64,000 nucleotides of DNA from Rotaria sordida (Eukaryota > Rotifera > Eurotatoria > Philodinida > Philodinidae). The notes beneath the pieces were generated by a model. That model ran no database searches. It saw nothing but the letters and a program-made list of their open reading frames with translations, and was not told the DNA's origin. Below, piece by piece: positions 24,799 through 36,805 of the stretch. The translations under genes and the position numbers were made by a program. Location of the stretch: contig CAJNOL010000005.1 in assembly GCA_905250125.1 (NCBI GenBank), positions 186,001-250,000 of the forward strand, written 5' to 3'. The first letter of the stretch is position 1; each line of letters begins with the position of its first letter.

Positions 24799-27087
24799 TG
24801 GCTCAGCCAATAGGCTTACACCTTTATTTGAGGATGATTTGATAGTATATAAGTTTAAAAAAATCTCAAGACGTCATTTATAATATGAAATTGGTGTTGT
24901 AAGATTACTTTTCTTTCATTGTTAATACATCTGAATGGATAGTAGTAAAAAAAGGCTAGTCCAATTGTTTTTATATATTTTATTCAATAATATTTAGAAA
25001 AAAATTCGTCAGGTTTCTTATGTCATCCAATTCTTTTAATCACTAATAAATCAGAACAATGTAGTCTTCATATTCAAGTAAAAAGAACGGATGGTATCGA
25101 TAGATCAAATTACCATTAAAAAGAGAATGGCTGTTAACAAGGACATATCGAGTCCTATATATACAAATCTTATAGCAAATATCTCTGAATATACTTGTCA
25201 AAAGCCACTTTTCGAAGTATTTTTTTTTTTTATCTACGATGAACATCTCGCACCAAAAAACATAGTTTGATTAAAAAAAACCTTATATTTGTCATTTGTG
25301 TAAGGCTTTATTAAAAATAAAATAAAGAAAATGTTTATGAATGTTCCAGAAAATAGACAACGAGCAATCAAAGTTTTGTTTGAATTCATCAATGACTTTC
25401 AACTGTAATCATTGCCAGTTTGTTGAATACAATAGAAATTTGCAAGTTCTTTTCTTCAATAATTTATCATATATTATTTCAAAAAGAATTTTTCGAAATA
25501 TCTATATATATCAATGATTAATTTCATTTGTTTCAATCATGAATTGAAAATAAGTGTAATAGCATTGATGGATATCAAATTTTTTTCACAATTAATAACA
25601 GATGATTAGAGTATGTCAATAGTAGGCTTAATATCAGTGAATAGTCTTCTTATTTGTTGATATTTTTCTTATTGAAACTAAATACATAAATTAATTTAAA
25701 ACTTTGTCTTGAATTTGAGAGATATGTTTTGTTGAGCAATAATACTTGAAATATTCAAGAAAGCTTTAATATTTTTTTTATTTCATTAAGAAAACTTATA
25801 CACGTCCAAGATTACTAAAATATTTTATAAATCAAATTAACACAAGCATTTATTGAAATTGAGATTTGTATAAAGGATTATGGTAAGAAGACCTCAATCA
25901 AGGAATACTCTTGTATTGAAGACAGTGTTAAAAAATAATCTGCTTTAGTCGTTGTGAAACTAAGAGCATTAATTGACAAAGTTTAGTCATTCTTTTGTTT
26001 TGCTAGAAATAACATTAGTTAATTGAAATGTTATTTTAGCTTGTTTGATTGATTTATATACAGTTGCGTTCTTCTTTGTTTTAGTTCATTTGAATACCAT
26101 ACAGTAGTTTGTTTATTGGATTTAGTTGCTGCACTTACCTCTTTAGACGTAGATTTGATATTGGTACTGATTTTATTGTGTACAATCACGCTTCGAATCC
26201 GATGATATTTAGCTTGTAGCAAAATAAGTTGTTTTTTTTACTTATTAAACAACGTGATTTATGTATTTACATTCATATTACTAACAAAAATCTTGAAAAA
26301 CTTATTGACTTAAAAAACCTTTAGTCTACATATCTATAAAGAGCAAACAAAAACCATAATTTCAAATACACACATTAAAATATCTAATTTTTTCCTGATT
26401 GATCAAAGTACAAGTTAAATTAAATTGTTCATCGTAGCTTTTTGCGTTCTGAATCTGATTTGCATATATTACTATTTAACTAAACTACTAACAGAGTGAT
26501 TACTAAAAAATTATAAGTATGTTTTCAAATACAATAGATTTGTTTCATAAATTTATATTTTATCATTTGAAATGAATTCAAACAAAAGACTCATTTTTGA
26601 AAAATCATTGAAATTTTATAATTTATTCAAAGTAAAAAATCATATCAATTTTCATTTTATTCGTCAAACAAAAACTTTTGGCGTTCAACTGGTATGTATA
26701 AATATATTCTCTAGATAATTCATATAGAACTTATAGAATGATATCATCATACACTTGTATTTTCTTTCTTCATCGACCAACTAACTATTCACAAGACAAT
26801 ATACAGATTAACACACGTGTGTTTGGTCACTAATATTTTTCGTTCTTCTAGTCCACCATCCATCGATTCTTTATGAACCCGTTATTTGTTTTATTTATAT
26901 TAGAAGTGTGTGCACATTTTGTTATCTATTATTCATTTAGGTAGAACATTATCGTCGGACGGAATAAAATAACGAAAAAAAAAAAAGGAGAAATTTATAG
27001 AGAAAACGCAATCGATTTTATAATATAATCTATCATAATACAACAGCGCGGTGTGACTATCAGACGTGCTTGCCTCTGTCTGTTTTG

Positions 27088-27112
27088 TCTGCCTGCCTGC
27101 CTGCCTGCCTGC
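27088..27112. repeat. (CTGC)n tetranucleotide run
   Basis: About six CTGC/CCTG units in the putative promoter or leader of the 567-aa gene. It is a simple microsatellite. Confidence 0.85.
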
Positions 27113-27233
27113 TCGTCTGATTTCTTAAACGTTGTCGTCTATATATAACTCAAAGTAAAGAATTTATTTTTATATTAAAATAAAAAAAAAACAAAATAGA
27201 ATTTATTTTTCTTTATTAATTAGTATATCAATC

Positions 27234-29534
27234 ATGTATTCAATGCCAAGTAATTATTGTCCAAGTCCAATTCGATTAATGCCAGCATGTCCACTTGTTC
27301 CAACAAGTCCAATGACTGGTGTTCAAACATTTTATATAACAATGCCATCTGATGCTGCTGCAGCCATGTTTTTTGATCCAAATTTAGCTGCTGTTCAACA
27401 ACAACATCAAACAATAATGATGCAACATGCTGCACATCAAACATCAATGTCACCATTTCGTCATCTACAACAACATCAAATGCTTGTTAGTAATAATAAT
27501 ACAGATTCATCAATTCAACATCATCCATTTCAAACAACACCATCAGCATTTTTCATGGCTGCAACAGCACCACCAGCATCACCTGGTGGAGCATTTTTTC
27601 AACAACAACTTGCTTCACCTTTACCATTTTATATGCGTCCAAATGGACAAACAATAAATCAAACACAAATGATGCCTGGTAAAATGACAACATCATCAAC
27701 AACATTACCTGTATCTGCTCCATCGCCATTAACAGTTATAACAACAAGTACAACAACAACATCAAATGCTAGTTCACCACCACCATCATCAGCAACAAAT
27801 GCAACAACAGGAACAAATTCAAGTGGTAATGAATTTGGAATTAATTCAGATAATTCAAATACAAAACGACTTTCACCTATTCCATGTGCTCTACTTGAAG
27901 ATGAAACTATTATTAAACAATCACGATCAGTTACTAGTAAAGCTATTGCTACATTAACCGGTAAACTTACTGATCTTCTTCGTGCATGTAAGTATTTTCA
28001 ATCATAGATGTTCATTTCGGCTTGAAATCTACTACGGTCCTAGAAGAGACAAGACTACTGCAACACGGCTAAAACTTAGACCTAACGCACCACTATCACG
28101 GTGATTTTCGAAAATCTCTTTCGCTCCTATGGTAAATTAGTACTGTCAGATTGAATTCATTAGATTCACAAAGATGATGATCATTGAATTCGTGGACACT
28201 GGAAAATTCATGCAATTTTATAATGTCCTTTAAAAAGAAACTGCTACTATCGCCGCCTTGGGCATCTCTGTTGCTAAACTGTTGGCTTGTTTTTGTATGA
28301 ATAAGAGTAATTTGTTTTTTTGTTTTTGTTTAGGTACATGGTCATTGCCAATACAAGAAGAATTAATGGAATTAGTTTCAGTTGATGATGTTCCTCATGA
28401 TATTCTTATAAATGCAACAAATTATTTAACTGATATTGCAATATTTCTTGGTTTACGTTTAATTAAATTAATGTTACCAGTTGAAGCTGTAGCTGATGAA
28501 TTATGGAATGTTTTATGGAAAAATCGTGTTTGTTATTTAGGAGCAGGTTTGATTGTTTTCTATTTTTTTTAGTTTCGTCTGATTTTTAATAATAATAAAA
28601 AAATTTCTTTTATTTTTTTTTAGATATTCATCAAACATTAATTGTACATACATTTGAATGTTTTTCAATAAAACCAGCATATGGTTATGGTGAATTACTT
28701 GATGTACTAATTGATCGTTTAGGTGATCCATCATTTGATCGTAAATTAATGAATCGTATTGTACGATTATTTCTTAAAGCATCTTGTTTAAAAAAATTTC
28801 GTGAAACATCTGAAGATGTACTTGTTTCATTAAGTGAAAATATAACAAATATACATGAATTTGAAATGCGACATAATACAACTATTGTTCGATTATTACT
28901 TATAGAAGGTTTGGTTTATTTTTAAGCACAAAAAAAAAAAAGAAAATTTAATTTTTATTTAAAATAGGATTTCATTTTGAAGCTGAAGAATATTCTGAAT
29001 TAATTGTTGGCAATGATTCACTTGCTGATTATATAAGAAATTTTACAGAAATTTGGTATTCAAATTATAGTATAACAATGTGTATGGATGATTTAATGGT
29101 AGCTCGTGAACGTGCACATGATCCATTTAAACTTGCACGATTTTGTGATGAAATGGAAGCATTTAGATTATATACAGGTTAATTATGAACAAAAAATAAA
29201 TAAATAAAGTAGAATTTTATTTTTATAGAAGTCGAAGCTATGACACCAATATCAATTCTTAATTCACTTCAAACAGTTGTTAATATGTTAAGGTAAATTT
29301 TATTTGAGAATTTCTTCTTTTTTTTTTTAAGTTAATTTCATTTTAAAATATTTTAGTATTGTTCATAATGAACATGAATGGCATAATCGACCATCGACTC
29401 ATAATCCACGATTAACTGTTCGTGCTAAACGTACAATAAAAAAACCTTATGGACATGGAAATTTATTATTACCACAATATCATCATAATCGACAACATAA
29501 TGATTTTGAAGGAGATTTCTATGGCGAGTATTAA
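27234..29534 (+). CDS. Unrecognised 567-aa protein: low-complexity N-terminus, helical C-terminus
   Basis: Six exons (27234-27987, 28334-28546, 28624-28908, 28968-29177, 29229-29292, 29357-29534) total 1704 nt with stop and stay in frame. Residues 1-215 are low complexity, rich in Gln, His, Met, Pro, Ser and Thr, as in RNA-binding or transcriptional cofactors. From about residue 225 the sequence becomes ordered: SKAIATLTGKLTDLLRAC, then about 270 residues of alternating helices (LMELVSVDDVPHDILINATN, YGYGELLDVLIDRLGDPSF, DPFKLARFCDEMEAFRLYT) resembling a HEAT or MIF4G-type solenoid. The tail is basic and ends DFEGDFYGEY. The solenoid resemblance is impression only, and no function is assigned. 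The first intron (346 nt) is the longest. AATAAA is at 30030. Confidence 0.85.
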
Positions 29535-32500
29535 CAAAAAAAAAAATTTGTTTTTTTTTCTTTTTTTTCTTCTTCTGAAAATTATTTATTTATTTATTTA
29601 TTTATTTTGTATATGAAGAAATGAGAATAGTTGTGCTAAAATGGCAGACAGGAGATAAATCAGTCAGATGAAATTGTTCTTTCCCTTATAAAAAATTTGC
29701 TTTCTTTTTTTTTTGTATCAATCTATATGTGTAATAGTGTATTATTTCTTTTCTTTCTTTTTTTTTTGTTCATCGCGCATTCGAATGTTTAAAAGTAGAG
29801 TAATTCTGAAAGAATATGATTGAGATTAGAATATATAGTTCAGTTAGCTGTTGTTGTTTTTGAAAAAAAAAATATTTTCGTTTGTATTAATTGATAAATG
29901 TATTATGTACGTCAATGGATGTATACATCTGTCTTTATTTTTTTGTTCTTCATGATGATAGAATTTTTTTTTTCTTGTTGAACTATATGATTATGACTAG
30001 TGAATTTTTTTTCTTTTTTTCTTTGGATCAATAAAAATGTACTCTACTTCTTGATTTATATATAAATGAATGAAATTTATGACAAAAAGAAAAAAAAAGA
30101 ATTTTTGAAGTATTGTGAAAATATTATCACATTTGATGGATTAAGTTCTGTAATGTTTGATTCAATAGGATTTATAATATCGTGTAAAATAGATTTCGAA
30201 TAGAAACTAAGAAAATAATTCATTTTAATATGTGAATTTTGAATTGATATACTTTGTCGATTGAGATTAATTACAAAAAGTTTTATTTAATTCTTATTGA
30301 ATATTAGAAGCAAATTAAAATGAAATAGATTGATATTGATAATATTTAAAAAATAGTTTTTTTTCTCATCCAATAAAGCTTTTAACTCGTTCGATTTCTA
30401 TTACTTTGCAACAAAAAGATAGTATTGATAGATAAATCTTTAATACTGATTTTTTATTTATATTTTCAATAACCTAATTATCCTGATAGAGGTTAAATTA
30501 ATGCGAATATCTTAATAACGAGTAATCGAAAATCATTTTACAACCTCTTCAGTAGAGATCGTCGGGTTGGTTCGGGTCTCAAAATTTTTCTAAGATTTCT
30601 TGTTTAGGAGTTATGAACCGATCTTTTAGAGGTACAAAAATTAAGGGTACCGCCTGTTTTGAATCATTTCTGATTCTCTACGAGAGTATAATCTATCGAG
30701 TATAAATTTCGAAGTATTCTTCAGAAACCATCGATTCTACTTACGATCTCGATCTTATTTTGTTCGATCGAACTGAAATGTTTTCTGAAAGAACTTGAGA
30801 CAAAGCCTCAAATTTATTTTTAAACTTTTTGAAAAATATCGATCCCTCGATTTTCTATTGAAAAAAAAATATAGGAAGCACCAGCTGGAAAAACAATTTT
30901 TGATTTGGTGCTTCCTATATTTTTTTTTAATCGAAAATCGAGAGATTAGTATTTTTCAAAAAACTAAAAAACACATCTGACACCTTATCTCAGATACATC
31001 CAGAAAAAATTTCAACTCGATCTGACAAACTAAAGCCTCGATCGTAAGCAGGTTCGGTAGTTTTTAACGTAATCTTGAAAAACCACTGAAGACATACTTT
31101 TTAAATTTTTTCCTCGAACATGGATCCCATCATTTGCGATAATCTAACTGTAATAAAAATTTAAGACCAACAGGTTCTCTAATAAATAAAATAAGAATCA
31201 AAAGCTTCAAAACAATCATTTAGAAATGGCTGAGTTCACTTTACAAGTCTATTTTTCATAGAAATTACTCACTGATGACAAATGACTTACAGAAAACTAA
31301 TCATTACTATAATATTTTATAAAGAAATGTTCGGTCATTCATTGGCTGCCTTTGAAATCATTTGCACTTCTACTTTGGACTATTTTTGGTGCATTGAGAT
31401 TTGTCCAAAATTAATTTACGAACTTCTAAAAAGATCATCTCCAAATTCCTAAAAAGTTTTGAACACATATTCTGGAAGAATAAAAAATTCTGATTCTAAC
31501 CTAATATTTGACTGAAAACTGAACAAACATTTTGTCAAATTATTTCTCGGCCATGTATTACTTTTCTTTTTTGCTCTATTTCATGAGCAACACACTAGCC
31601 GCCCTACAATGTGTAGTGTTTACTTTCTCTAACAAAAAACTTTAGAGAAACAATAGGGACTTATAACTTCCGAAAATTTCCACGTGTCCTATGTATATTA
31701 AAGTAAAACTTTTTTAATCTAACGTATACATATTCAACATCTGGAGGGTAAGAGTTGAATAGTTTGTAAAATGTCAGACAAATTTTTATATGACTATCAA
31801 GACATGAGCACACTGATCGATCAGTGGACGTAGAGTGATAGAAAAAAACACATACACTAATACGAAGAGTGTTCAATATATTATCTTGATGAGTTAATAC
31901 CGAAGCTTTTCTAGATATCATATGCCTTTAATAAAAATTAAGTTCCAGAAAAAAACAATGACTAGCTTTCGCTATCGAATTGTTCACTGAAGGAGAGAGA
32001 CGGATGAACGGCTAAGGAAAAACAATTTCAAAGCTTATTGCTCCTTCTAAAAAAACTGTATCTGCATTGTTTATAATCTATGAGTGTTGAATGTCTCATT
32101 AAAATCAACCGAAAAAATTTTTTCTTCACAGTTCTAACAACAAAAAGAAAGGGTTAAATATGAATAAATGCACTTTTACACACACACACAAAAGTTTTAC
32201 TAATAATATCGACGTATAAAACATCCACACAATTATTCATCGTTGCATCTATTGATTGTATAAAAGATATGGCACAAATGTATATTCTTGCAAATAAAAA
32301 AAAAAAACCTACATTTAGCTTTTATTCATCGTATACTCATCATTTATAAATAAATGACTTTTTGATTGGACTAAATGCGTTCGACAAAATAATATATTCA
32401 ACCTATCGCTATCGAGAGCGATTGCAAAGAAGAAAAAAAAACGAAAGAAAGCAAAAAAAGAAAGAAAGCAACAACTCGTTATTGCCAATATATTGAAAGT

Positions 32501-32750
32501 CATTTATATAGGCTCCCAAACGACCATTATCTCAAGTTGATTGCACCATTACCGATACAAAGAATCTCATCAACTATTCAATTGACTAACTTTCAATCAT
32601 CTCATCTGGTCTATCTAATTCCTTCTCAATTAACGTATTCTTTTTCTTATATGTGCTCCCATTAAATTCACAAAACGATGTTCGTCAAGACCGATTATCG
32701 CCGCTATTAACGTCGTTAAAGTCCCGCGTGTGTACTCAATTATCGGACAA
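29535..32750. other. Intergenic stretch upstream of the Hox gene
   Basis: About 3.2 kb. The first 500 bp are T-rich 3' UTR-like sequence of the preceding gene. A hairpin lies at 30822-30965. A TAGAGATCGTCGGG word at 30553 resembles the hAT-like ends but I found no partner end. A short CA run lies near 32180. No gene is seen. Confidence 0.55.
30822..30965. repeat. Long hairpin (about 60-bp arms)
   Basis: The arm at 30822-30883 (ending TATAGGAAGCACCA) is matched in inverse at 30906-30965 (starting TGGTGCTTCCTATA) with few mismatches, around a 22-nt loop. It is non-coding, probably a fold-back MITE core. Confidence 0.8.
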
Positions 32751-34678
32751 ATGGCTACCTTCTCTAGCACTTCTGCTGCTATTGCTGCTGCTTCTAATGT
32801 ATTGTCAACACCGTCATCATTAGGCTATCATCATTTATTTTCAACATCAAATAGCAGCAATAATAATAATAATCATAATAATAATAGTAGTAACAGTACA
32901 TCATCTGATGAAAATACAACACAAATAACAGCGATTAATAATGTTAATATTAATAATTCATTTGATACAAATACATCATATTTAAATAATACTGATTTTC
33001 CATTATGTTTATCATCAAATCAACAAACAAATCCATTTGATGTTGTTGTTTCATCATCAACATCACCTTCTTCACATTTTAATCATGATCCACTTGTACG
33101 ACATTTTTTAAATTCTAGACAATATGATTCCAATCTTACAGGAAATTATTATACAAATATGTCAACAGGATCATTTGTTAATGCTTTTGATTATCCATAT
33201 ACAAATATTACACCAACAACAATAACAACAGGTCTTGCTTCGGATACAGTTGTATCAAATCATGGTTTTCCATCAACATTAACATCAAATAATTTACAAC
33301 AACATCATCCTCATTCTCATTCATTTATGAATTCTTATATGTCATATACACATCCTCAACAACAAATATTAAAACCATCAGATACATTTTCACTTTCAAT
33401 TGAACACCAACAACATCACCATCAACAACAACATCATCATCAAGGAAATCAACAACAAAATATTTATCCATGGATGAGACGTATTCATAATAGCTGTGGT
33501 AAGTTTTTGTGTTTTATCTTAATTTCAGACTGAAACAAGAAGAGATATGAAATTCTATTCGTTTCTTTCGTCTTCTGTTTCTTTTCTTTTTTTTTTTGTT
33601 TATATATTCTAACATCGACATTTTTACCATATACACACAATCTTTTTTATGGGCTATTTATGTCGTTCTCTTGCGCGTGAGAGGAGATTTATGGGCTCGT
33701 TCTGGTCGGGACGAATGAATAAATGAGTTTGTATATACATAGATATGACGTTTGCCTTGCAATCTGATTGGGACAAAAGATACGAGAAAAGGAAACACAC
33801 GCATACAAGATGATGCCGACTCATTGTCAAAGACTCAACAGATGGTTCTAATGGTCATGTAATCGATGAGACTATATAGAACAATAGTAAAAAGAAGAAA
33901 AAAAGAAAAGGCATCAAACATGTCGGTGTATATATATATATATATTCAGGAAGTTCTATGTTGAGAAAAAACTATGCAATGTCAAGTGCGTGCGAGATTA
34001 ATGTCTTTTCTTTTTTGCTCGAATTTCATTTTGTGTGTTTTTATCTGATGATATGCAAACGAAAAGCAAAAAAAAAATAATGATCTATGAATTTTTATCA
34101 TGCGATTTTAGATCCACATATTGGTGAAACGAAACGAACGCGTACATCATATTCAAGATATCAAACACTTGAATTAGAAAAAGAATTTCATTTTAATCGG
34201 TTTGAATAACATTTGATGAACAAAAAAAAAAAGAATTTATATTAATATTTTTTTCTTTTTTGAATATTTCAATGTAGATATTTATCACGAAGAAGACGAA
34301 TTGAAATTGCACATAGTCTTGCATTGACTGAACGACAAATTAAAGTAAAAAAAGCAATTTAATCAAAAATTTTCTTTTAAAAAATATATTTTTTTTTAGA
34401 TTTGGTTTCAAAATCGGTAAAAAAGAGATTCTTTTTTTTAAAGAAATTTTATTTCCATTTTTTTTTTGTTTTTTTCTAGTCGAATGAAATGGAAAAAAGA
34501 TAATAAATTACAAAGTTTAAATGACATAAGTAAAAATGAAGATAAAGCTATATCACTGAATATAAAACGAGAAAAACAAGAAACATCATCATTATCAACA
34601 ACAAATGTGAATCGTACGATTAATAATGAACATCGTCAATCATCATCGTCATCATCAACTCCAAATAGTTTGAATTGA
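32751..34678 (+). CDS. Hox5/Scr-type homeobox protein, 372 aa, homeobox split by three introns
   Basis: A transcription factor for anterior-central body identity. Exons 32751-33498, 34112-34199, 34278-34344, 34400-34416 and 34480-34678 total 1119 nt with stop. The N-terminal 230 residues are rich in Ser, Asn, Gln and His, with a His/Gln run before the PBC-binding hexapeptide IYPWMRR. The homeodomain reads [20 protein letters not shown], then [20 protein letters not shown], then [33 protein letters not shown] plus the flank KKDNKLQSL resembles the vertebrate Hox5 flank KKDNKLKSM; Scr-like residues TSYxRYQ also fit. Introns cut the homeobox in codon 24, after codon 46 and in codon 52. The start is the first ATG of the frame (MATFSS). 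A Dfd/Hox4 identity is less likely. Confidence 0.93.
34400..34416 (+). other. 17-nt microexon encoding the Hox recognition-helix core
   Basis: Between acceptor TTTTTAG (ending 34399) and donor GTAAAA (starting 34417), the 17 nt encode IWFQN plus two bases of Arg52. The joined frame is IK-IWFQNR-RMKW, exactly the conserved helix 3, so the microexon is genuine. Confidence 0.92.
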
Positions 34679-36805
34679 AAATTTATATTTTTCAACTTAT
34701 ATAAGATATTTCTGCCGAGTTTTTTGTTTGTTTTTTTTCTTTTCTTCTTTGTTCCATTTACTAACATATATAATTATTATCGTTGACAAAATTTAATGTA
34801 CTCCGATATTTGTTTAATACAAATTCATGATTCTTTTTTTTTTTATACTCAAGAGAAAGAGATTGATTACTTTGCATAGCTAGAAGATAGCAGATTGAAA
34901 ATTTCATATGAAAATTAATTGACAACTACCGGATTAATATTAAATAAGAATTTGTGTTTTACTCTCACATTACAAAAGACTTCGAGAAAGACAATCACAG
35001 ACTATGCAACACAATCAGTATGGACTCAATCTTCATAGAAGCATTGTCTGTTCTTCTCCCGATACTGCAGACTATTTATAATCCAATCATGTAAAACTAT
35101 GCATACATTACTTGGTTTACTAGATTAAAAAGAAAACAATTCACAAGAAATCTAGTAGATAATTTTTTTCATTTATTGTATCTTTGATCTCAGTGCATCT
35201 ATAGTCATAAAATAGTGGCTTGATGATCGGCTGAATTGAATTTCTGAGTATGTAGTCTATAAAAACGACTTGTTATTATCTATATCTTCCATGTTAAAAT
35301 TTAATATTAGTGCGAAAGTTGCTGCTGAAATCTAGATTATAGGTGATGAATAATAAACCAGTGATTGCTGCCTGTTGGAAATATCCTTGGACAATCGTCG
35401 AGTCTCGCTAATGTTTGAGGCCGCCACGGCTGAGGTGACTATGTTGCTCGGCTGATATTCACTAGGTACTAAGTCCAAATTTCGGTATCACAAGTCATCG
35501 AATAATTCTGGACAAGTCGCTAACGACTGTTTGTTTCAGATCTCACCCGTGATGCATGTTAACTATATTGTGATATATACCTGCTCTTGTAGTTAGTTAT
35601 TATGTATGATTAGCTCAAGCAGTTGAATATAAGAACTCTGCGCCGGATCCGCCTTCATTCCAGAGCTACAGCTAGTCATAGTTGTAGAGAAGATATCAAG
35701 CTACTGAATCTGTCATTAGGTAGTACCTCATACCACAAGGTAGTCGAAATCACAGGAGTATTCTTCCTTTCACTACTGTTTTAGAATGGTGGGAGACGCC
35801 TCTGGGATGTTGGTAGCCACTCAGTCTTGCTGTGCTTGGCTTAGCTACCTACTAGTAGGACATAAAATCCACCTGGCTAATGAACAAAGATGAAAACAGT
35901 GCATCAACATACTTAAAACAATGCTCTTCAGTGAGAGGAATGTGAGGTAAGGTTTTCGATAACGTAGGAAGCAAAATAGCATTCGAACATAATGCATACA
36001 CTTGTGAAAATGCTGAGTCACAATTGTCAGGTACTTAATGATGGGTATAATCGAAAATAAGTCTGCAGGACTTGGAGATTCTATTCGAACAAATAGCCCT
36101 AGCTCTGAAACTCTACGGTAACCAAACAAGAAGCTCACCAAGAGAACATTGTTTTTAGCAGATTTTTTGTCCTTTGGTCTTCCACCTAATACTGAAAAGT
36201 AGGGTATATTTAATAATAATAATAATATATAATAAGCTAATGATTTAGACTATTCATAGGTTTGAAATGAACCTTCATGCGTTAATCGACTGGATATAAA
36301 GAGACAAAACATTATTTTCTTCGAGCTTATTGATACAAAAACCTGATATCCAACATAAACGAAATATCCATAACATAAAACACAACTTTAAATGGTTAAA
36401 TTTTACATACGGCATTGTATCTTTAAATTCATTGAAAACTTGATAGAAGTTTAAATTTACCTACTGCAATTCTCTCGCACTAAGAAGATCTATTTTCTTT
36501 TCAAAAACTTAAGTATTTCATTCATTTCAGTCCGTATCAAATAATGTATATTGTGTTATTTCTATATGCATTTACAATACTTGATGCACATAAATATACA
36601 TAAAAATAACTTTATAGAAAGAACAACTATAATTAAACAAAAAAAACAAAAAATAAAAATAATAACTTTGAAAATTCAAATACAATAGCGCAAGGAAAAA
36701 CAAAATTAAGATTAAATATTGCTTTTCTTTTGATAAAAGAGATTCACTATTGACATAGTTGAGAAATAAAAATAAAAATTTGAAATATAAGAATATGGAT
36801 TAATA
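34679..36805. other. Intergenic stretch between convergent genes
   Basis: The 3' ends of the Hox gene (+) and golgin gene (-) face each other across about 2.1 kb. It holds one copy of a dispersed repeat (35421-35770) and otherwise AT-rich sequence with no recognised gene. Confidence 0.6.
35421..35770 (+). repeat. Dispersed repeat family 2, copy 1
   Basis: About 350 bp collinear with 41841-42178. Shared words include GTGACTATGTTG, CAGAGCTACAGCTAGTCA, AGAAGATATCA and CAGGAGTATTCTTCCTT. It is GC-richer than its surroundings and has no inverted ends. It could be a SINE or part of a larger element; the first 50 bp contain only a weak tRNA A-box-like word. Confidence 0.7.

Larger units (their letters stand above)
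21382..27233. other. Gene-poor stretch with DNA elements
   Basis: About 5.9 kb without a convincing gene. It holds a candidate inverted-repeat-bounded segment (22124-23516) and a nested pair of hAT-like elements (23689-24798 and 24033-24444). The 24.9-27.0 kb part is plain AT-rich sequence; the last 200 bp are probably promoter and 5' leader of the next gene and include a CTGC run. Confidence 0.6.

Noticed and set aside
30553-31040. A full hAT-like element starting at the TAGAGATCGTCGGG word
   Set aside because: No matching opposite end or 8-bp duplication was found, so only the isolated word and the separate hairpin are reported.
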